DNA of 64,000 nucleotides, from assembly GCA_008330645.1 (NCBI GenBank), contig VLTN01000020.1, forward strand, positions 248,001 to 312,000, given 5' to 3'. Each line of letters opens with the position of its first letter. Position 1 is the stretch's first letter. Position numbers and translations under genes: made by a program. The notes below the pieces were generated by a model that ran no database searches, had not been told where the DNA came from, and saw only the letters and a list, made by a program, of their open reading frames with translations. Below, one piece after another: positions 53,727-63,680 of this stretch. This stretch comes from Cafeteria roenbergensis (taxonomy: Eukaryota; Sar; Bigyra; Bicosoecida; Cafeteriaceae).

Positions 53727-54223
53727 GGCTCAGCCCGGTCCCTGCCTCGTGTAGCTGCACCTGGGGTGCGCACAAGCCAGCGCTGCTTCGACTTGCGTGC
53801 GTTTCCCTTGAGTCAGCAGAGCAGCGGCAGAGCTGCGTTGTGCCAGCTCGGCCCTCAAGCCGAGAGCACAGCGGGCGTGCATGTGAGCGGGCCCAGAGGC
53901 CCACGAGAGCCATGGGGAGGCAGTGCCCCCGCCCGGCGCCTGACCACGTTGCGCAGGTGATCAAGACCCGGCATTGCGCGCACACAACGCAAAGCTTACG
54001 CACGAAATGCCAGATCCTCTTGATGGGCGCCCAACACGGCCCCCTGCCCGACACAGCCCGCAGAGCAAACGCGAGACACCACCGCACGCCACAGAGCCTG
54101 AGATGCCTCGGCACCAGACGGAAAGCCCGAGCACGGGGTCACAACAATTGCCAGGCCGCCACAACAAGCAAACCGAAGAAGACAGCTCCCAACAGCGAAT
54201 TCGCATGCGGAGCCCCTGCGATT
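53727..54223. other. Spacer between the two GT8 genes
   Basis: It contains the promoter of gene A and the 3' flank of gene B. A plus-strand open frame here continues into the antisense of gene B and is not considered coding. Confidence 0.4.
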
Positions 54224-55972
54224 CTAGAGAATGTCGGCAGGCTTTGTCAAGTCGACCACGCTGGTCGCCGCCGGCCCGACGCCTCCCGAGAACCGGCGAC
54301 TGCCGTTCATGGCCCGAAGAAGCTTCGAGTACCACAGCATCATCGACTGCCGAACGCAAGGAGGCACCTGCTTCAGCCCATTCACGAAGCCCTCCTCCGA
54401 GCCCAGCCGTGGCGGCTTGTCCACAGGCGGCCCCATGCACGAGAAGTGCAGGCTGATGAAGCCGTCCTCGTACCCCGTTGGCGTTCGGTACGGCCGCCAC
54501 CCGGCTCGCTGCTCCGCGCTCACTCGCAGCACCGGCAGCCCAGCCGCTGCGAGCGCGTCCGCGCCCCTGCCCCACGGGCGCCCCTCCTCCGCATCCGCCA
54601 GCCCGAGCTCCGCCGCCGAGTCGCGGGGCAGCCCCAGGAAGCGGTCCGTCAAGTGGGCGCACTCCTGGACCAGGTAGTCGTACCGCACGTCGAGCGGGAA
54701 CCACGGCGACTTCCCCTCCGCGCGCGCGGCCGCCACCTGCTCCGGGAGGGGACCCGCATGCTCCGCCGCCCGCTCGCCCCCCGGCGCGTAGCGGGGGTCG
54801 TACAGCTCCACGCCCGGCACGCGGCCTTGCCGCAGGTCGTAGCTGGCGGGCCAGAAGCCGTCCTGGCGGCTGGCCCTGGAGAACTTGGCGAACAGGAACA
54901 GCGCGATCTCCATGTCGCCCAGACGCCACTCCTGCTCTGGGGCTAGCTTGCCCGTGCGGGTGAGCTCCAGGATCTCGTTCATGCGCGCGTCGGACGGCTC
55001 CACGACCCAGAAGCCCCCGCTGATCTTGTAGGCCGCGTTGCGGTTGTTGCAGTCGTTGGTGAAGGCCGCGGTAAACTCCGGCTGCACCAGCAGGTGGTCG
55101 ACGTTGCGCAGCATGATGGTGTCGCTGTCGAACCACAGCAGCTTCCGGAACTCTGTCATCCCAAAGATGCGCAGCTTGTTGAAAGCCATGCCCCAGAAGC
55201 TGCGCGACCCCCCAGCGACCTGCTTCGTGAACTCGGTGGTGGGCAGCGGCTCCATGACCCGCGTTTCGACGCCAAGGCGCGCAAAGGCGTCCAAGATGTC
55301 CTGCGACACGATGTGAGCTGCGTTTGACCCAATGCACTCGCTCCCCGCCGCGTGGCAGTCGGCGGACCCGGTCCCGCCCTGCATCAGCAGCACCACCAGC
55401 CGCGGCACGCGCGTCCCCACGTCGCGAAGGCTCTGCATCAGTGCCAGCGATGTGAGCCCGGCCTCGTCGCCGGCCGCCATGGTGACGATCGCCGTGCCCT
55501 CGAGCTCCGCATCCGTGGGCAAGTACGAGCTGTCGACCGTGGATCCGTTCACGACGGTTTTGGGCGTGACAACGCTGCCATGCACGGATGCACGCGTGTC
55601 GGCTGCGGCTGACACGACTGGTGAGCCGGAGTCTTTGGGAGCTGCCCGATCGCCCGGAGAGGTGCTGCTTGCTTGTAGGCGAGCAGTCGAATGGGCCAGC
55701 TGTGCCGTTTGGCGATGGGACCGGGCCTGACTTCCTGCATCCGGCGCGCCCCTGACCACTGGCCCAATGAGCATTCCAGCGAGGAGAGCGGCCACGACGA
55801 GCAGTCCGGCATGGATTGGTTGGACCCCCGGGCTCGGTTTTGCAAGGCTTCCCGGGCCTCTCGAAGCTCGATGGCGGGATGTGGCCATTCGCTCCCGGCG
55901 GGTGTGCGCGCTTCGGCGGTGGCGGCAACGGGGGAAAAGGAGGGGCAACTGGCCGCTTGCTTCGCGAGCCAT
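54224..55972 (-). CDS. GT8-family glycosyltransferase B, type II membrane protein
   Basis: A single frame runs from ATG 55,972 to 54,224 and encodes 582 residues. A second ATG at 55,888 (MATSRHRASRG) is also possible. The membrane anchor is GLLVVAALLAGMLIGPVV, similar in kind to that of gene A. The stem is different in sequence from A and there is no intron. From SVVTPKTVVNGSTVD onward the protein is nearly the same as A, including FDSDTIM. The C-terminus extends six residues further (KPADIL). It should be a Golgi UDP-sugar transferase. The near identity restricted to the catalytic part suggests gene conversion or a partial duplication that captured a new 5' end. Confidence 0.85.
   Translation of the reverse strand: MAREASGQLPLLFPRCRHRRSAHTRRERMATSRHRASRGPGSLAKPSPGVQPIHAGLLVVAALLAGMLIGPVVRGAPDAGSQARSHRQTAQLAHSTARLQASSTSPGDRAAPKDSGSPVVSAAADTRASVHGSVVTPKTVVNGSTVDSSYLPTDAELEGTAIVTMAAGDEAGLTSLALMQSLRDVGTRVPRLVVLLMQGGTGSADCHAAGSECIGSNAAHIVSQDILDAFARLGVETRVMEPLPTTEFTKQVAGGSRSFWGMAFNKLRIFGMTEFRKLLWFDSDTIMLRNVDHLLVQPEFTAAFTNDCNNRNAAYKISGGFWVVEPSDARMNEILELTRTGKLAPEQEWRLGDMEIALFLFAKFSRASRQDGFWPASYDLRQGRVPGVELYDPRYAPGGERAAEHAGPLPEQVAAARAEGKSPWFPLDVRYDYLVQECAHLTDRFLGLPRDSAAELGLADAEEGRPWGRGADALAAAGLPVLRVSAEQRAGWRPYRTPTGYEDGFISLHFSCMGPPVDKPPRLGSEEGFVNGLKQVPPCVRQSMMLWYSKLLRAMNGSRRFSGGVGPAATSVVDLTKPADIL
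54246..55576. repeat. Segmental duplication, copy B (catalytic domain of GT8 gene B)
   Basis: This is the counterpart of 51,713-53,043 in the same orientation. The boundaries fall inside the reading frame, just after the stem and a few codons before the stop. Confidence 0.92.
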
Positions 55973-56150
55973 GGTCCGGACAAAGCCAGATTCAACTCTG
56001 CCGCTTTGATTTGTGCTGCGGCTTTAGCGGCAGAGGCTTGCTGCCGCCGCATGCACGACGCCCCGATGGCATGCGCTGGCACTCGGGATTGGCAGACACC
56101 TCCGACGCCGATCAGTGCGCATTGTTGATCGCTCCCGCTGCCGAGGCGTC

Positions 56151-56744
56151 ATGGGAGCCTGCGCGAGCTCCCCCGCAGCTTTGCCCAAAGCCGCCGCCCA
56201 CACCGCCGAGCCACCGCCACCTGCGAGCAGCGCCTCATACAATGCCCCGACGGCGCTCCACGGGGCATGTGCTGCAGGCGATGCCGCGCGTCTCATCGGA
56301 GCTCTGGGGGGGCTGACGGTCGAGGCTTGCCAGGCCCAGGCGCTGCAAACGGACTCGAACAACGACACCGCACTTGCCATTGCGGTGCGGGCCGGGCACG
56401 AGGATTGCGTCAGGGCGCTGCTAGGGCACCTTGCAGACCCTTCGCGTGGCCCTCTCGACGGCCCGTCGGCGGCTGAGCTGGCCGTGGCCACCGCCGCTCG
56501 GCCTGGGACTCTCGACACTCCGCTGCACTTGTGCGCCAGGGCAGCCGCCAAGGTCCCGGTCGACGTGTGCGTGCGAATGGTCGGCCTCATCGTTGCAGCG
56601 GGCGGCGCGCTGGGGGAGAAGAACGCCTTTGGGTCCACGCCGCGCTCGCTGGTGCCGAGCAGTTGCGCTTCAGGCGACCGAGGCGCGCTGGACGACGCGC
56701 TGTTCGACAAGTTTGGGGACATCCAAGTGCAGCGCGCCGGGTAA
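56151..56744 (+). CDS. Small ankyrin-repeat protein with myristoylation-like N-terminus
   Basis: The ATG at 56,151 gives MGACASSPAALPKAAA. Gly2, Cys4 and Ser6 fit a consensus for N-myristoylation with nearby palmitoylation. Three or so ankyrin-like repeats follow (TALHGACAAGDAARLIGAL, TALAIAVRAGHEDCVRALL, TPLHLCARAAAKVPVDVC). The product has about 197 residues and no other domain. It probably acts as a membrane-tethered adaptor. It is followed on the same strand, with about 190 bp between, by the LRR gene, which also begins MGAxxS. Confidence 0.75.
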   Translation: MGACASSPAALPKAAAHTAEPPPPASSASYNAPTALHGACAAGDAARLIGALGGLTVEACQAQALQTDSNNDTALAIAVRAGHEDCVRALLGHLADPSRGPLDGPSAAELAVATAARPGTLDTPLHLCARAAAKVPVDVCVRMVGLIVAAGGALGEKNAFGSTPRSLVPSSCASGDRGALDDALFDKFGDIQVQRAG

Positions 56745-56937
56745 AGCCCTGGGAATGCTGCTCGGCCCACCGCTCGCCTGCGTCGCCCCGCCACCAACGG
56801 TCACCTTGCCGCCGCTGCCCTCACGCGCGCTGCTCGAACTTGTGCAATGCGGCGTCGCCCGGCTCTGCTCGCGGCCTGCTGCCACGGCCGGCTCGCACAG
56901 CCGCCCGGCTGAGGGGCACTCTGCAGTGCTGGTTGGG

Positions 56938-59240
56938 ATGGGGGCGCAGCAGAGTTTGCAGCGGTACCAGGACAGGCGCACGCTCGAGGCTGCTGCAGAG
57001 GGGCGGCTGGACGGGATTGCAGTTTCGAGAGACCTTTTCGAGGCCCGCGGGCTGGGACTCATTGGCCTTCCGTCTGGGCTTGTGGCGCGGATGTCGGACG
57101 TGTCCACGGTGGATGTGTCAGAAAATCGCTTCGAGACCCTGCCGGCGCAGATATGCACGCTGTCGGGGGTCAAGACGTTCCTTGCGCATGACAACTCTCT
57201 CAGAGAGCTGCCTCGCGCGTTCGGCGACCTCTTCTCACTCGAGCACCTCGACTTGTCTCGCAACGCCTTGGCAGGATCGCTTCCGCCAATGGTGGGCAGC
57301 CTCAAGCAGCTGCGCGAGCTGCGGCTGCAGCAAAACAAGCTCACAGAGCTGCCCGACAACATCGGTGACCTCGTGCGCCTTGAGCGTCTGGCCTTGGACC
57401 ACAACAACCTCGACTCGCTGCCGAGCAGCTTTACAACTGTGCGCATTACTCTCCGTTGCCGCACCGGTCGCCTGCACGCAAGGACGGGGAGGGGGGGGGA
57501 GGGGGGGGCTAAAACTGCCAGCTGCGCCTTGTCTCGCGCCGCGAGCTCGCTCGCTCGCTCCTCCCGTCCATCGCCGTCGACCCGCCTCGTTTTCTGTGAT
57601 GCGGCGCGCGCCTGCCCGCAGCTGACAAGCCTTCGCGACCTTGGGATATCCTACAACGTGCTGACCTCCACTCACGAGCACTTGGACCGGCTGACGGCCC
57701 TCACTCGCCTCGACCTGGCTTTCAACCGCCTGACCGCGGTCCCCTCCCTGGAGCAGCTGACTGCGCTGCGCACCCTGGCGCTGGAGTCGAACCGCCTCAG
57801 GTTCCCGCTGCCGCCGCTGTGCCTCCTGCCGCTGCGCTCGCTGACGTCGTTGTCACTGGGCGGCAGCGACAACCGCCTCGCTGCACTGCCGCCGACGTGG
57901 ACGGGAAATCTGAGGGAGTTGTCCATGCCCCGGTCGTTGATCGAGACGCGGGGGGAGGGGGAGGGGGCCGGCGCGGCAGCTGCTCGAGTGGCCGAGCGAG
58001 CAGCCGCTGCTGCTGCGGCCGACGCCGAGGTCGACGGCGAGCTCTTGGTGGACCCGGTGCACGACCCGCGCGTGGCGCGAGTGCGCGCAGGCGCCAAGGT
58101 GGGAGGGAGGGTGGTGACGTCTCACCAGATTGTGGTGGGGCTGGCGTCCGCCGGCTCGGCGTCGAAGGAGGACTGGGCCCCAATTGACCAGCTCCGGCGG
58201 GCGCAGCAGCTGGCAACGCAGTTGAGCAGACAGCAGATGGCGCGCATGGACGACGAGGCGGAGGAGGAGGGGGTGGGCGGCGGCGCGCCAAGCCTCGAGG
58301 CGGTCACCGCGGCGACTCGCGCCCGCGCCATGTCCTCGGCGCGGGAGCAGAGCGCCGCCGCGCGGAGGTCGGTTCCAGACTCGGCTCGGGCTGCTCCGCC
58401 GGGTGGTGCGGCCGGACGGGGCGAGGGTGCCGACGACGATGGCGACGAGGACGACGACATTGACTCCTCGCAGGTGCAGCTCCCCCGCCTCGTGACGCTT
58501 GGGCTGAGCAAGGCCGGTCTGCGGCACCTTCCCGCGGCGTTCGGGTCAGTGAGTCGCTCAGGGGCCTCTGGCCGAACTCGAATGCGAAGGCCAGCGACGG
58601 GGCCTGGGCGGGGAGGCATTGTGCGCCCACGCCGCCCCAGTCCGTCGGATGCGGTCTCGAGGCTGCTCGCGCCCGCGCGCACGGTTAGCGCCCGCGTGCA
58701 TGGCATGCGCACGAGGCCCTCGCTCGCGCCCCCCGCAACGCCGCCCCATGCGCCTTTTCTTTGGCTCGCACGCAGTTTGCGTCTCTCACGGCGCTGGACT
58801 TGTCGAACAACCGGCACCTCAAGAGCCTCCCAGAGGGCCTGTGCAAGGGAATGCCGCGGCTGGACACGCTTCTCTTGCGCGGGTGTGCGCTCGAGTCGCT
58901 GCCCACGTCGCTGGGAAGGCTTTCTTCGCTGACATGCCTGCATGTTCAGTTGAATAAGCTCACGGTGCTGCCCCCCAGCTTGGGACGCTTGCGGCAGCTG
59001 ACGGAGCTGGACGCCAGTGGCAACGCCAAGCTGATCGACCTGCCCGAGCAGCTAGCACAGGGCTGCGTGCGGCTCCGAGTGCTGCGCCTCGGGGAGTGCT
59101 CCGCTCTCCGCATCCCGGACAACCTAGGCGACGCAGGCGCGCTGGAGGAGATCACTGTGGCAGCGCGTCAGGTGGCCGTTGCGCCAATCGCAGTTCGTGA
59201 GGTTCTCGAGTCGGGCCGTGTCCGTGTGACGCTGAGCTAG
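56938..59240 (+). CDS. Leucine-rich-repeat protein with myristoylation-like N-terminus, three exons
   Basis: Exons 56,938-57,438, 57,622-58,548 and 58,776-59,240 join in phase 0 across introns of 183 and 227 bp (GTGCGC...CCGCAG; GTGAGT...ACGCAG). The about 630-residue product starts MGAQQSLQRYQD (Gly2, Ser6). At least twelve LRRs of the short, 23-residue plant/bacterial-like type are visible (LKQLRELRLQQNKLTELPDN, LTRLDLAFNRLTAVPSL, LSSLTCLHVQLNKLTVLPPS). The second exon carries an Ala/Asp-rich insert of about 180 residues that interrupts the repeats; the third exon resumes them (FASLTALDLSNNRHLKSLPE). The architecture resembles Ras-suppressor/PIRL-type LRR proteins involved in signalling. 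No GTPase or kinase domain is present. Confidence 0.85.
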
Positions 59241-59388
59241 ACAAATGTGGAGCCCTTGTTGGCAAAGATGTCGCGCGCCGCACACGCAAACGGCTGGCAG
59301 AGCCGTCGGCCGCCGGCGATCCTCAAATTGCCCGGACAGAAGCGCTGCGAGCCATGGCGCCGCCCACATCCCGCCAGCTGCAGGAGCG

Positions 59389-61043
59389 ATGGACGACGGG
59401 GGACCCCAGATCCTGTTTGCAGACGATGGCGACGCTGGCGGCGGGGAGCTTCCCGGCCTCGGCGCCTCCGGAGGAGGCCCGCCCGCCCAGCTTCAGGAGC
59501 TGCCGCCGCCCCCCGGCTTCAGCGCGCCCGCTTCGGCGGGAACGGCCGCCCCAACCATGCCAGCGGGACAGCCAGCTGCGGCCCCCTCCCATGGCTCGGC
59601 GCCCTCCATGCCCGTCAAGCTCTTCTTCGGTCAAGTGCCGCGCATGTGGTCCGACCTCGAGGTCCGCGACATTTTCGACAAGTACGGCTCCATCAGCGAC
59701 TTCATCGTGCTCAAGTTCAAGGACACTGGCAATTCCAAGGGTGGGTTTGCGATGCATGACGGCCCGGGCGTCTGCCTAGCGCCCCAGGAGCGGGAGGCCC
59801 TTGCGCCATCTCGCCCGTGACGCTGCAGCCATGCTCCCCCACGCTGCCCCGAAGGTGCGCCGCTCCCCCTCCGTCGCCGCTCGCAGGTTGTGGCTTCGTG
59901 ACGTTTGACGACCCGGCAGCCGCGCAGCGAGCTCAGGATGAGCTGCACCTCAAGGTCACCCTGCCGACGATGACGTCCCCTGTGGAGGTCAAGCCGCCCC
60001 ACTCCGCAGCGGACAAGGCCAACCGCGGCGGCCTGAGCGCACCGCCGTCAATGGGCGGCGATGACGCCTCCCGTCGCCCCAAGCTGTTCGTGGGCCAGAT
60101 CTCCCCGTCCATGGACGATGACGGCCTCACGGCCATGTTCTCCAAGTACGGCGAGGTCGAGTCCTCCGTCGTGATGCGCCACGCGGACTCGGGAAACTCC
60201 AAGAACTGCGGCTTCGTGAACTTTCGCTCCGTGGACGCGTGCGAGCGCGCCATCCAGGAGCTGCACGGGAAGCTGCACATGCCCGGGTGCCGGGACCCAT
60301 TGGTGGTCCAGTTCGCCGAAACGCCTCGTGACAAGCTGCGCCGCCACGCTGGGCCCAGGGGCGGCCCGCCGGGCGGTGGTGGGCGTCACGGTGGGGGGTA
60401 TGCTGGAGCGATGGGCGGCATGGGCGCCATGATGGGCGGCATGGGTGCCATGGGCATGGGGATGGGAATGGGCGGCATGCCTGGCATGGGAGGCATGGGC
60501 ATGGGAGGCATGGGCATGGGAGGCATGGGCATGGGAGGAATGGGAGGCATGGGAGGCATGGGCATGGGAGGCATGGGAGGCATGGGCATGGGAGGCATGG
60601 GAGGCATGGGCATGGGTGGCATGGGCATGGGTGGGATGGGCATGGGCGGCATGGGCATGGGAGGCATGGGAGGCATGGGCATGGGAGGCATGGGCATGGG
60701 CGGTATGCCTGGCGTGGGCGGGGGCATGGGCGGTCCCGGTGGAGCCGACCCTATGTCCAGCATGATGGACCCCATGGCCTTCACGGGCATGGCAGGCCCG
60801 CCCCCGGGCGGCATGCACGCCGGCCCGCCCGGCGGTATGCAGGGTGGCCATCAGGGGGGCATGCGCGGCGGACCGCCCGGGGGCATGCGCGGCCCCCCTC
60901 GCGGAGGGCCTCGTGGCCAGCCTGACGGCCAGGGCCAGGGTGGGTACCATGGCCAGGGCGGCCAACAGGGCCGGGGCGGAGGCTACCAGGACCGGGGCGG
61001 CAGCGGCGGGGGCGGCGGCGACCGCGGATCTGGCCGCGATTGA
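59389..61043 (+). CDS. CELF/Bruno-like RNA-binding protein, two RRMs and Met/Gly-rich tail
   Basis: Exon 1 (59,389-59,740) and exon 2 (59,887-61,043) are joined across a 146-bp intron (GTGGGT...CTCGCAG) that splits RRM1 inside RNP1: NSK-GCGFVTFDD. RRM1 begins VKLFFGQVPRMWSDLEVRDI and RRM2 PKLFVGQISPSMDDDGLTAM with NCGFVNFRS as RNP1. The PLVVQFAET end of RRM2 and the spacing match CELF proteins, which bind GU-rich mRNA to control splicing and decay. The third RRM of animal CELF is absent. Instead a tail of about 120 residues is built from GMGGM units and then RGGPPGG-type repeats, a low-complexity region likely to self-associate. The product is about 502 residues. Confidence 0.88.
60411..60719. 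repeat. Coding minisatellite for Met-Gly-rich tail
   Basis: Units such as atgggaggcatgggc recur dozens of times, encoding GMGGMGM. All units are multiples of three, so the frame is kept. High similarity among units indicates recent expansion. Confidence 0.9.
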
Positions 61044-61682
61044 TGGCGTCGTCGGGACTGGAGAAGGTGTTTGTGGCTGTGCTGCATGGACCACTGTGAT
61101 TCCGGCGTGAGTGCATTTTGTTCGTGGCGCCACGACGTTGACTGCTCGTGCATGCGTTTGTGCAGGCGCGGGCACCTTTGCTGGTGTTTCCTGTCGCCGC
61201 TGCTTGTGCTGTCGTCCTCCCGCTGCTTTTGTTGTTGTGCTTCGTCGCTGGATTCTCGATTTCGGCGACTATGCTGGCGCCTGTGAATATCGTGGGCCGC
61301 GTGGCGCTTGGTGCTCTGACCCTGTTCGTGAGTTGGCTTGCCGCCCCTCCGGCACGAACTGCGATGCCCAGCCTTGCCTGCGACCCCCTGATGCCAATGC
61401 TTGCGAGACACAGACCAGGCGGGCTGCACGGACTTGCTGGCCGCGAACACCGCTGCGGGCTTGAGGGCGCGCTGAGTGCGTGTGGATGGAGCCTCGGCGT
61501 GTGTGCGCAGCGGAACTCGGGCCTGGCGCGCGCAAGCAGCCAAGGCAAGCGCAGCAATCCCAAGAGCGACCTTTGGGGCACGCGAACACACACGGCCCGG
61601 TTGGGGCGCGCGCCCAAGCCAAACGCGCCAGGGAAAGAGGGTAGGGCTGCGATCGGCCGGGGCTGGCAGAGAGCTCGCTCGC
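61044..61682. other. Spacer between convergent genes
   Basis: Stop codons of the CELF-like gene (+) and the OSCP-like gene (-) face each other. The stretch is T/G-richer near 61,060-61,260, possibly the 3' UTR of the CELF-like gene. No gene is supported. Confidence 0.4.
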
Positions 61683-62635
61683 TCAGGCCCGCTCCTCAGA
61701 GATGCTCACGCTGGCGGCAGCGGAGTTGAGGAACGAAGCGGCAGACAGGTCGATGACCACGTCGTCGACAGTGACGATGAGGCCGCCGGCAATGGAGCCG
61801 TCCACGACGAAGTCGACGTCGGAGTCGTCCTTGCCAGCGGGCAGGTAGCGAGCCACGGCGCCGCGGATCTTCTCCTGCTGGGCATCGGTGAGAGCGATGG
61901 CCGACTGGACGGTGACGTCAGCCATGGTGCTGCGCGCGTCGGCGACAGTGGCGAAGAAGTCGTAGCTGGGGCGGAGCATGTGCACGGCGCCGGCGGCGGC
62001 GAGGGAGGACACGTAGTTGCGGACCTCCGGGCTGATGCGGGCGTTGCTGAAGTCCTTGGCGGCGTCGACAAAGTCGTCAAGCAGGGCCTGCTCGCCGAAG
62101 ATGTCCTGGGCAAGCTCCTTGTCGGCGATGTCCGCCATCTTGGTGATCTTGCCCTCGAAGAGGACGGCCATCACAAGCTCGGACTCCTCCTTGCGCAGGG
62201 TGGGGCCGTCAAAGTAGCGGGACACGCAGGTGGGCTGGCGGTCCACGGTCTCGAGCATCTCGGCGAGGTCGGCCTGCACGGCGGCGGGCTCGGTGCCGGC
62301 GGCCTCCACGGCAGTCCACAGGGGGGTGATGTGCGCGGCAAGCTTCTCATCTGCCTTGGCGGGCAGCTGGGTGCGGGCCACGTCCTCGTGAGCGTTGATG
62401 TAAGCGATGAGCTCTGCAGCGCAGCGGTGCGACGGGGGCGGACACGGCCAGGGATGGAGGTGGCAGCGACTGGGCTCGTGGCGCAGCAGCGTCAAGCGTG
62501 CGCGCGCCCACCGGCTGCCCTGCACTCACCGTCAGCGTTCATGGAAGCAACATCAATGTCCTCGTCAACCTCAACCTCCTCAACCTCGGTCTCCTCGCCG
62601 GCGTTGATCTGCTCCTCAGTGGTCGTGCTCATCAT
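61683..62635 (-). CDS. ATP synthase OSCP/delta-like protein with acidic N-terminus, at least two exons
   Basis: Exon 62,635-62,530 encodes MMSTTTEEQINAGEETEVEE and continues acidic. A 116-bp intron (GTGAGT...GCTGCAG) leads to 62,413-61,683. The join gives SMNADELIAYINAHEDVART. The C-terminal third is characteristic of F1 delta/OSCP: VTVQSAIALTDAQQEKIRGA, then DFVVDGSIAGGLIVTVDDVV and IDLSAASFLN. The upstream helical part fits the OSCP N-terminal bundle loosely. Such a subunit links the F1 head to the peripheral stalk of ATP synthase. The acidic start is unlike any organelle presequence. A CTGTGCAG acceptor-like site lies 10 bp upstream of the first ATG and is in frame (TVSMM), so a targeting exon further upstream is possible. 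The product as modelled has 278 residues. Confidence 0.7.
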
Positions 62636-63680
62636 GGACACGGTCTGCACAGGCACAGCGCGGAGACAAACTCAGACAGGGGGAGAGTGAGAAAGCGAGA
62701 CACACAGCGAACGACGGGCGCTAAAGCGGGCCACCACGGCGGGAGGGGAGCAACAAACGCGGAGCACCCGGCGGAGCTGCCACTTGAAGCGGCGAGCATG
62801 GGAGGCTTGCTCGCCCCTCCCCCGGCTTCCCCCGCCAACCCTTGCTGCCGGCGCCGCCCCTGCCCGCCACCAAGGGCCGCCAGCGACATGGGCGATGCGG
62901 CAGGGCGCGGGCTCGGCCCCGAGCGCCAGCGCCAGCGCCAGCACGGCCGGGATCCTCGTTGCGCGTGCTCAGTGATCACCGCTTTCCCGCCGCCTTGGCC
63001 GCCCGGTGCTCGCTGCAGCGGCTACCCACGGCAGCCAGCGCGGCGCGAGTCCCACCCCACACCGCCACCGGCGCGGCCCGGCGACGGGGGCCCGCCATCT
63101 CGAGGCGCACTCGCCGGCGCGCCGGGGCACAGCTGGCAGAGGCCGCGCCGAGGGAAGCTCGCGCCTGCGCGCCGGGGCGCGGCATGCCACGGCCGCGGGC
63201 GCCGAGAAGCGGCGGAACCGGCGCGGGGACGGACGGCCGGGATCAGGCCCGCCTTGCGCCTGGGTGCGGCGCTGCCTTGGGCGGTTGGGGCTGCGCTCGA
63301 GGGCCTGGCGGTTTGCGGGCGACGGGCGCGCATCGCCTCGCGCCCGAACTCACAGCCTGGGCGGCGGGGGCGCCCACGCGGCGCACGGCCGCGCGGACCG
63401 CGCGCGCGGTGACGGTACGGATCGCAAGCATCGCGCCAGACGCTCAGACGGGGCGTGCCGCTGGCCCGGTCGAGACCGGCCGGGGGCGGAGCCAAAAGCG
63501 AAGGCGACGTCGCTGACCTAACCCCGCCGCCGAGGGCTTTCGCGACGAAATGCCGGCAGAGGCTTCGGGAAAACCGGCCCCGCGCAGCTCGCGCGGGCAC
63601 CCGCGGCGCTGCTCGCTCCGAGGCACCCGCCAGGTGGTGCTGCTCCCCGTCGGCGCTTTCCGGCAGGTTCCTGTGCCGCA
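62636..63680. other. Divergent spacer, GC-rich
   Basis: About 1 kb lies between the OSCP-like start (minus) and the last gene (plus). It may hide a 5' exon of the OSCP-like gene. Open frames on both strands are Arg/Pro/Ala rich and lack motifs. Confidence 0.4.

Noticed and set aside
53405-54946. Plus-strand frames antisense to both GT8 genes
   Set aside because: They are repeated only because the underlying DNA is duplicated; the minus strand carries the enzyme motifs.
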